DNA of 40,693 nt. It comes from Paraburkholderia terricola (GTDB lineage: Bacteria; Pseudomonadota; Gammaproteobacteria; Burkholderiales; Burkholderiaceae). The position numbers and the translations under genes were made by a program. The notes beneath the pieces are model-generated. The model had not been told where the DNA came from, searched no databases, and saw only the letters and a program-made list of their open reading frames with translations. The stretch is taken from positions 1 to 40,693 of the forward strand of contig NZ_FRAB01000052.1 in the NCBI RefSeq assembly GCF_900142195.1. Direction: 5' to 3'. Of this stretch, positions 34,060 through 40,693 are shown in pieces; positions within the stretch are counted from its first letter, which is position 1; each line of letters opens with the position of its first letter.

Positions 34060-35457
34060 ATGACCCAACTCGACCAACTCTTCGACGCCGACCGCGCGCA
34101 TTTCATGCACCCTTCCACGCACGCTCACGACCATGCGAGCGGCGCGCTGCCGGGCCGCATCGTGACGGGCGCGAAAGGCGTCCGCATCGAAGACCACCAG
34201 GGCAAGTCGTATATCGACGCGTTCGCGGGCCTGTATTGCGTGAACATCGGCTACGGCCGCACCGAAGTCGCCGAAGCGATCTACGAGCAGGCGAAGAAGC
34301 TTGCCTACTATCACACCTATGTCGGCCATTCGACCGACACGATCATCGAACTGTCGTCGCGCATCATCGACTGGGCGCCGCAGGGCATGAAGAAGGTGTA
34401 CTACGGCCTGTCCGGTTCGGACGCCAACGAAACGCAGATCAAGCTCGTCTGGTACTACAACAACGTCAAGGGCCGGCCGAACAAGAAGAAGGTCATCTCG
34501 CGCCAGCGCGGCTATCACGGCTCGGGCATCGTCACGGGCAGCCTGACCGGCTTGCCGAGTTTTCATCAATGTTTCGACTTGCCGATCGAGCGCGTCAAAC
34601 ATACGGTGTGCCCGCATTGGTATCGGCATGCGCCCGCCGGCATGAACGAGGCGCAGTTCGTCGCGTATTGCGTCGAGGAACTGGAGAAGCTGATCGCGCA
34701 GGAGGGCGCCGATACGATCGCCGCCTTCATCGCCGAACCGGTGATGGGCACGGGCGGCATCCTGCCGCCGCCGGCCGGTTACTGGGCGGCGGTCCAGCAG
34801 GTCTTGAAGAAGCACGACATTCTGCTGATCTGCGATGAAGTGGTGTGCGGTTTCGGCCGGCTCGGTTCGAAGATGGGCGCGCAGCACTACGGCATCACGC
34901 CGGATCTGATCACGGTGGCGAAGGGCTTGACCAGTGCTTATGCGCCGCTGTCGGGCGTGATCGTCAGCGAAGGGGTGTGGGACGTGATCGACAAGGCTTC
35001 GCAGGAATTCGGCGCGATGGGTCACGGCTGGACCTATTCGGGTCATCCGATTTGCGCGGCCGCGGCGCTGGCGAACCTCGATATTCTCGAACGCGAGAAC
35101 CTCACGCAGAACGCGGCGCAAACGGGCGCGTATCTGCTCGAACAACTGCATGCCGCATTCGACTCGCATCCGCTCGTCGGCGAAGTGCGCGGCGCGGGCA
35201 TGCTGGCCGCGCTCGAATTCATGGCCGACAAGGACGGGCGTCGGCCTTTCGCCGCGGCGTTGAAGGTGGGTCCGCGCGTCTCGGCCGCCGCGTTGGAGCG
35301 CGGCTTGATTGCGCGCGCGATGCCGCACGGCGACATCCTCGGCTTCGCGCCGCCGCTCGTCACCTCGCGCAGCGAGGTGGATGAGATCGTGAAGCTCGCG
35401 CGCGCGGCGGTGGATGAAGTCGCTGCGCAGGTGCTCACGCCGGCGGCTTCGGCTTAA
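34060..35457 (+). CDS. doeD: Diaminobutyrate aminotransferase DoeD
   Basis: The protein has 465 residues and is a class III PLP aminotransferase. YGLSGSDANETQIKLVWYYN and ISRQRGYHGSGIVTGSLTG form the cofactor pocket, LLICDEVVCGFGR holds Asp259, and ITVAKGLTSAYAPL carries the PLP Lys288. In this cluster it converts L-2,4-diaminobutyrate to aspartate-semialdehyde, the substrate of DoeC. AAGGAG precedes the ATG. It lies 41 bp after doeC and is the last gene of the ectoine operon. Confidence 0.87.
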   Translation: MTQLDQLFDADRAHFMHPSTHAHDHASGALPGRIVTGAKGVRIEDHQGKSYIDAFAGLYCVNIGYGRTEVAEAIYEQAKKLAYYHTYVGHSTDTIIELSSRIIDWAPQGMKKVYYGLSGSDANETQIKLVWYYNNVKGRPNKKKVISRQRGYHGSGIVTGSLTGLPSFHQCFDLPIERVKHTVCPHWYRHAPAGMNEAQFVAYCVEELEKLIAQEGADTIAAFIAEPVMGTGGILPPPAGYWAAVQQVLKKHDILLICDEVVCGFGRLGSKMGAQHYGITPDLITVAKGLTSAYAPLSGVIVSEGVWDVIDKASQEFGAMGHGWTYSGHPICAAAALANLDILERENLTQNAAQTGAYLLEQLHAAFDSHPLVGEVRGAGMLAALEFMADKDGRRPFAAALKVGPRVSAAALERGLIARAMPHGDILGFAPPLVTSRSEVDEIVKLARAAVDEVAAQVLTPAASA

Positions 35458-35524
35458 GCGGCATGCCCGGTTGGCAGCCTGGCGGCGGCTAACCGAGGCG
35501 GGCCCCTGAACCCGGCTAACAGCA

Positions 35525-35581
35525 CGCCCGTTTGTGTACCGCGCATTGCAACTACGGAATGCACGGCTTCGCAAACGGGCG
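35525..35581 (+). promoter_or_regulatory. Large nested inverted repeat between doeD and ggt
   Basis: Outer arms CGCCCGTTTG (35525-35534)/CAAACGGGCG (35572-35581) are perfect. Inside are CCG (35539-35541)/CGG (35564-35566) and GCATT (35543-35547)/AATGC (35558-35562). There is no T tract. A TATAAG box (35592-35597) follows, so this may be an operator over the ggt promoter, or a structured RNA end of the doe operon. Confidence 0.5.
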
Positions 35582-35597
35582 CTTCGCATGTTATAAG

Positions 35598-35639
35598 CCC
35601 AAGACAGCTTTCGTGACCGTCCGATGAAAGAGTCTTGGG
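35598..35639 (+). promoter_or_regulatory. Hairpin in ggt leader touching the ribosome-binding site
   Basis: CCCAAGAC (35598-35605) pairs with GTCTTGGG (35632-35639), and inside CTTTC (35608-35612) pairs with GAAAG (35626-35630). The right arm runs into the G-rich ribosome site (35637-35643) just before the ATG at 35650. Folding would hide part of that site, suggesting translational control of ggt. Confidence 0.5.
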
Positions 35640-35649
35640 GGGATATGCA

Positions 35650-37383
<1,734 letters not shown>

Positions 37384-37442
37384 GCGGGCTCGCGCATGGC
37401 GGGCGGCGCGTCTCGATGGACGCGCCGTATCAAGACGAAGAC

Positions 37443-37504
37443 GTAGACGAAAAAGCCTGGCCTGGCGCCCGAACCGATCGAGCGCCGGGCTTTTTTTCGT
37501 CTAC
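37443..37504. terminator. Bidirectional rho-independent terminator between ggt and protease gene
   Basis: GCCTGGCGC (37460-37468) pairs with GCGCCGGGC (37482-37490) with one G-U, followed by seven T. The flanks GTAGACGAAAAAGCC (from 37443) and the matching GGC...TTTTTTTCGTCTAC (to 37504) extend the symmetry, so it works in both directions between two convergent genes. Confidence 0.9.
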
Positions 37505-37519
37505 GGGAAGCCCATCGCG

Positions 37520-38566
37520 TCAACTCACCTGTTCGACCGGCGTCAACGTCAATTCGACCCGCTGCGCGCCGCGCAGCACCGTCACGTTGACGGGCTTGTC
37601 GATACGCGACGCGTCGAGCGCGCGTTGCAGGCTGTCCACGTCGGGCACGGCAAGCGTGTCGATCGCGACGATCGTATCGTCGGTGCGCAGGCCGCCGAGC
37701 GCGGCCGGACTGCCCTTGACGATCTCCATGACGTGTACGCCGCTTTCCAGGCTCAAGCCGAAATAGCGCTGCACGCGGCGCGACAGCGGCGTCGTGGTGC
37801 CGGCCACGCCGATATAGGCGCGCCGCACGCGGCCGTGCGCGAAGATCTGCATGATGACCCACTTGGCGGTATCGATCGCGGTGGCGAAGCAGATCGCCTG
37901 CGCGCCCGGAATGATCGCGGTATTCACGCCGATCACTTGCCCCGCCGAATTGATCAGCGGACCCCCCGAATTGCCGGGATTGAGCGCCGCGTCGGTCTGG
38001 ATCACGTCATAGATCATGCGGCCCGAGTTCGAGCGCAGCGAGCGCCCGAGCGCCGAGACCACGCCGGTCGTCACCGTTTGCGCGAGGCCGAGCGGATTGC
38101 CGACGGCGATCGCTATTTGCCCCACGCGCAGCTTCGACGATTCGCCCAGTTCGACGTGCGGCAACGGTTCCGGCGAGCCGATGCGCAACACGGCCAGATC
38201 GCTGCCGGGGTCGTCGCCGACCAGATCGGCGTCGAATTTCGCGCCGTCCGCGAGCGTCACCTGAATGTGCGTCGCGCCGTGCACGACGTGGCTGTTGGTG
38301 AGCAGATAGCCGTCGGGCGTGAACAGAAAGCCCGAGCCGGTGCCGCCGCGCGCGCCGCGTCTGTCGCGCGCGGACGGCTCGCCGGGCAGCCGGCGTTCGA
38401 CGGCAATGAAGGCGACCGCCTGCTGCACGCGTTCCAGCGCGCCGATCACGGTGCGGGAATAGGCGTCGAGCAGCGCGTCGTCGGATAAGGGGTTGAGTGG
38501 ATTCGGCCCGGGGGCGTCGGATGCGGCGCGCGACAGGTCATCGATGAAGCGTGGACGGCTTCCCAT
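37520..38566 (-). CDS. Trypsin-like serine protease with PDZ domain (S1C/HtrA type), no signal peptide
   Basis: The protein has 348 residues. The catalytic triad is His93 (TNSHVV), Asp123 (GSDLAVL) and Ser200 (NPGNSGGP). One PDZ domain occupies about 255-340 (SGVHVMEIVKGSPAALGGLR). HtrA/Deg proteins are usually periplasmic, but this N-terminus (MGSRPRFIDDLSRAASDAPG) is polar, with no signal peptide or membrane anchor, so it may be cytoplasmic. No better upstream start is seen. A short Gly/Arg-rich segment (DRRGARGGTGSG) precedes the protease domain. It converges on ggt and is probably transcribed alone. Confidence 0.85.
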   Translation of the reverse strand: MGSRPRFIDDLSRAASDAPGPNPLNPLSDDALLDAYSRTVIGALERVQQAVAFIAVERRLPGEPSARDRRGARGGTGSGFLFTPDGYLLTNSHVVHGATHIQVTLADGAKFDADLVGDDPGSDLAVLRIGSPEPLPHVELGESSKLRVGQIAIAVGNPLGLAQTVTTGVVSALGRSLRSNSGRMIYDVIQTDAALNPGNSGGPLINSAGQVIGVNTAIIPGAQAICFATAIDTAKWVIMQIFAHGRVRRAYIGVAGTTTPLSRRVQRYFGLSLESGVHVMEIVKGSPAALGGLRTDDTIVAIDTLAVPDVDSLQRALDASRIDKPVNVTVLRGAQRVELTLTPVEQVS

Positions 38567-38744
38567 GGCGATGCTCCGGATAAACAGGCATGCAGATGCG
38601 GGGCGGGGCCAGGGTTTTCAAGTGCGGCGCGAGGCGGCGCGTGCCGGCGTGGCTATGAGACACTTTCCCCAAGGCACACGCCGGACACCCTGCCCGCAGG
38701 TCGCAGTCACGAGCCGCGCCGCGAACCCAAGGAGACAAGCCGCC

Positions 38745-39137
38745 ATGAACTCACCTTCGACGCCATCGAGCGCGCCGGCCGAACCACGGATCGAATCGCT
38801 CAGCGCGATCACGCTCGCCACCGCCGACATGCCGCGCGCCGTGCTGTTTTATCAGGCGCTCGGCTTTCCGATGAACTACGGTGGGCCGCAGGCGGCGTTT
38901 ACATCGTTCGCGTTCGGCGGTTCGTATCTGAACCTGATTCTCGACACACGCGCGCCGGTCGCCTGGTGGGGCCGCGTGATCGTCCACGTGTCGGACGTCG
39001 ACGCGCTCTACCGCAAGGCGCTCGCGGCGGGATTGAAGCCCTCGCTCGAACCCTCCGATGCGTCGTGGGGCGAGCGCTATTTCCACATCACCGATCCTGA
39101 CGGCCACGAACTCAGCTTCGCGAGACCGCTGCGCTAG
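38745..39137 (+). CDS. VOC (glyoxalase/bleomycin-resistance) family protein
   Basis: The protein has 130 residues. A ~18-residue Ser/Pro-rich tail is followed by a single VOC domain: ITLATADMPRAVLFYQALGF, then FAFGGSYLNLIL, VIVHVSDVDALYRKALAAGL and YFHITDPDGHELSFARPL. The last motif supplies a Glu typical of the metal site. AAGGAG lies 10 bases before the ATG. Members include glyoxalases, dioxygenases and resistance proteins; the reaction here is unknown. It is the last gene with ordinary high-GC content before the AT-richer tail. Confidence 0.82.
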   Translation: MNSPSTPSSAPAEPRIESLSAITLATADMPRAVLFYQALGFPMNYGGPQAAFTSFAFGGSYLNLILDTRAPVAWWGRVIVHVSDVDALYRKALAAGLKPSLEPSDASWGERYFHITDPDGHELSFARPLR

Positions 39138-39339
39138 CGCTCGGGCACTCGCATTCCGGTGTGCGTGGGGACGAACACCTCTCGTTTGGGTCGGTGCGCA
39201 TGTCATGGCGCAATTCCATGCACGCTTATCCGGGGCCGAAAGCGCGGTACCGGCGGCGAGCAGGATCACGGCGGGCACAAGCAAACCGAGGGGACGCAAA
39301 TGTTCAGCCGCCGTCACCACTATCACCACTATCAGTTGT

Positions 39340-39784
39340 CTCGGTTCGGGCAGCGAGTTGCAAAACGGTTTTCTGGCGGGCCTGACTGTCTGGCAAGCGG
39401 AAAAGGCGCGTATCGACGGGCTGCGGTTTTGGCACGAAGTCGCACCGGTTGAAGGTTTCCCGTCGAGCGCCACTGTTTCCCACATTCATCCGCTTGGATT
39501 GGTAGGAAATTTTAAGGTGGCAGCGGAGTTGATTACGCTCGAGATGCTGAATGCCGTGGATCCGGCCGGATCAGTCGAATATCACCGGCAGATCCTGCCA
39601 ACAAATACGCGAAAGGGTATGCAATCATTGGGCCATAAATCGCAGCGTGAATCCGGTAGCAGATACGGGAGATGTTGCAGCTGTGACTCAACAGATCAAC
39701 GGAGGACAAAATGGACATGCCGAAAGACTCATTGCGTACAACAGAGTTGCACCGATTTTGGGGCTTCCGCAAGAAACGAATTAA
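39340..39784 (+). pseudogene. Remnant of a GH19-like (chitinase/endolysin-type) effector gene
   Basis: Two pieces of one protein survive in different frames. The 5' piece (about 39370-39600) reads FLAGLTVWQAEKARIDGLRF, WHEVAPVEGFPSS, HIHPLGLVGNF, LITLEMLNAVDPAGSVEYHR, the N-terminal region seen in phage/T6SS cell-wall hydrolases. It continues with NKYAKGYAI only after a frame change. The 3' piece (about 39635-39784) reads VNPVADTGDVAAVTQQINGG, QNGHAERLIAYNRVAPILGL, the C-terminus of GH19 enzymes (V-T-x-x-INGG-x-NG). The catalytic centre between them is missing, so an internal deletion plus frameshift has destroyed it. The true 5' end is not visible; 39340 is approximate. It is followed by a probable immunity gene. 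Confidence 0.6.
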
Positions 39785-40334
39785 ACGTTTTTTGGAATGC
39801 CTTGCTTGCTGCCTTTTGCTTTCGTCCGCCTCGTTGGCTAATGCCAACGGAGACGAACGTGCTGTCTGCCCCGCTGTATCGCCATCCATGGGTGTATTTT
39901 CCGCAGAGAAAATATACAAAAACTCGGTCGTTTGGATCGAAAAGAACGATACAGATCACACGATAAACTTATCGATTTACCGACCGAATTCGAACGACTG
40001 CGAAAAGACTGTCTTCGCGAAATACTCTATAGAAGGCGGAGCGCCGAATGTCGACTCCCTGTTTTTCATGAATCTCGATGGCAAGCCAAATATTTTCACC
40101 ATTGTTCATTGGGATGTAAATTCTCGCGGAATCGGTACATACGGAAAATACTACCAAATATATGCATATACCACGGACGAACAAGGCCGACTGATCGAAA
40201 ATAAGAGGGTGGTCGACAACAGCGCAATGACCGGAATGGATGGCTATCAAGAGGGAGAGCAAACCTTGTTTCCCTATAAGACTGCAGGCGCCGTGAAATC
40301 CTTCTTCAAGTGCAATAAGGCAAAGTGCAAGTAA
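39711..40334 (+). CDS. Exported protein, probable immunity protein of the broken effector
   Basis: The protein has 207 residues. A strong GGAGG precedes the ATG at 39711, inside the end of the effector remnant (74-bp overlap). After a basic n-region a hydrophobic stretch (about 28-43) ends with SLANA, a likely signal peptidase site, so the product is periplasmic. The mature domain contains KNSVVWIEKNDTDHTINLSI, VDSLFFMNLDGKPNIFTIVH, RGIGTYGKYYQIYAYTTDEQ, MTGMDGYQEGEQTLFPYKTA and four Cys that could form disulfides. This pattern resembles proteins beside T6SS muramidase/GH19 effectors. Codon use is clearly AT-richer than the neighbours, a sign of transfer. The frame is intact although the toxin is broken. 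Confidence 0.7.
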   Translation: MDMPKDSLRTTELHRFWGFRKKRIKRFLECLACCLLLSSASLANANGDERAVCPAVSPSMGVFSAEKIYKNSVVWIEKNDTDHTINLSIYRPNSNDCEKTVFAKYSIEGGAPNVDSLFFMNLDGKPNIFTIVHWDVNSRGIGTYGKYYQIYAYTTDEQGRLIENKRVVDNSAMTGMDGYQEGEQTLFPYKTAGAVKSFFKCNKAKCK

Positions 40335-40397
40335 TATTTCATTTCTCGAACCGAACCGTAGACCCGTGCTGAATCTGTCACTCGCCACTCGGCGCAC

Positions 40398-40691
40398 CTA
40401 GTGTTCCGTCCCAGAAATAACTTTGCATAGCCGGGCCACTTTCCGGAGAATGGAATCGGCTGTCGCGGTCCATACGAACGGCCGCTTGTGCTGGTTGTAC
40501 TGCTCGGTATAACGTTCGATGCTGGCAATGAGCTGGCGCACGTTTCTGAATGACCCGCGACGGATCGCCTGTTGCGTAATCAGGCCAAACCAGCGTTCAA
40601 CCTGATTCAGCCAGCTCGAGTAGGTCGGCGTGAAATGCATGTGGTAGCGCGTATGCCTGGCGAGCCACGCCCTGACCCTCGGATGCTTGTG
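40398..40691 (-). mobile_element. IS630-family transposase, C-terminal part (runs off window)
   Basis: The minus-strand frame enters from the right edge and ends with TAG at 40400-40398. Its peptide includes RAWLARHTRYHMHFTPTYSS, then WLNQVERWFGLIT, IRRGSFRNVRQLIASIERYT and NQHKRPFVWTATADSI. This is the end of the IS630 DDE domain; the Glu in NQVERWF is the last catalytic acid. The N-terminal part lies outside. The probable IS end is at 40401, next to a TA dinucleotide (IS630 elements insert at TA), and that TA is part of the stop codon. Confidence 0.85.
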
Positions 40692-40693
40692 TG

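Noticed and set aside
39058..39370. Possible 5' extension of the effector remnant, including a lipobox-like TTISC
   Set aside because: The sequence before about 39340 overlaps the VOC gene end and does not look like effector or signal sequence. The likeness to a lipobox is short and probably accidental.

Overview
The window looks like a chromosomal segment of a GC-rich betaproteobacterium, most likely Burkholderia/Paraburkholderia. The grounds are strong G/C preference at third codon positions, a Burkholderia-type trimeric porin (signal peptide ending in AHA, C-terminal Phe), dense short operons with ATGA overlaps, and the mix of ABC transport and catabolic genes. No rRNA, tRNA or CRISPR array is visible. 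The genus is inferred from gene style, not from a marker gene.

Layout. (1) 1-248: 5' part of an IS4-type transposase running off the left edge. (2) 702-7095: a probable sugar-acid or lactone catabolic set: a DapA-family lyase/aldolase, an SMP-30 lactonase, and a binding-protein/ATPase/two-permease ABC importer. An atypical short-chain dehydrogenase converges on it. (3) 7952-16654: unlinked genes, including two hypotheticals, serine acetyltransferase EpsC with an overlapping AraC regulator, a DUF457-type membrane protein, a lipoprotein, a porin with a strong terminator, a 627-bp intergenic region holding a possible small RNA, a conserved hypothetical and a Tat-exported PhoX-family protein. (4) 16927-20920: a small exported protein, then a tight four-gene operon (CDP-alcohol phosphatidyltransferase, 2OG-Fe(II) oxygenase, flippase-like membrane protein, LicC-like cytidylyltransferase). 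This reads as a system that makes, tailors and moves a lipid headgroup. (5) 21133-22542: a DHA2-type MFS exporter.

(6) 22601-35457: a nearly complete ectoine/5-hydroxyectoine uptake and catabolism island. ehuB-ehuC-ehuD-ehuA import the compatible solute. On the other strand are the MocR/GntR regulator enuR, then eutB, eutC, doeA (ring opening), doeB (deacetylation), an AsnC/Lrp regulator, doeC and doeD (diaminobutyrate to aspartate). A motif CTAGGACAATA in both the ehuB/enuR and enuR/eutB gaps is the likely EnuR operator. No ectABC biosynthesis genes, eutA or usp are present, so the solute is treated as food. A gamma-glutamyltransferase with a structured leader follows, then a strong bidirectional terminator.

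(7) 37520-40693: a trypsin-like PDZ protease without a signal peptide, a VOC protein, and then a visibly more AT-rich tail. The tail holds the broken remnant of a GH19-like (chitinase/endolysin-type) toxin gene, an intact exported protein that is probably its immunity partner, and the 3' end of an IS630-family transposase at the right edge. This looks like a decayed interbacterial effector module.
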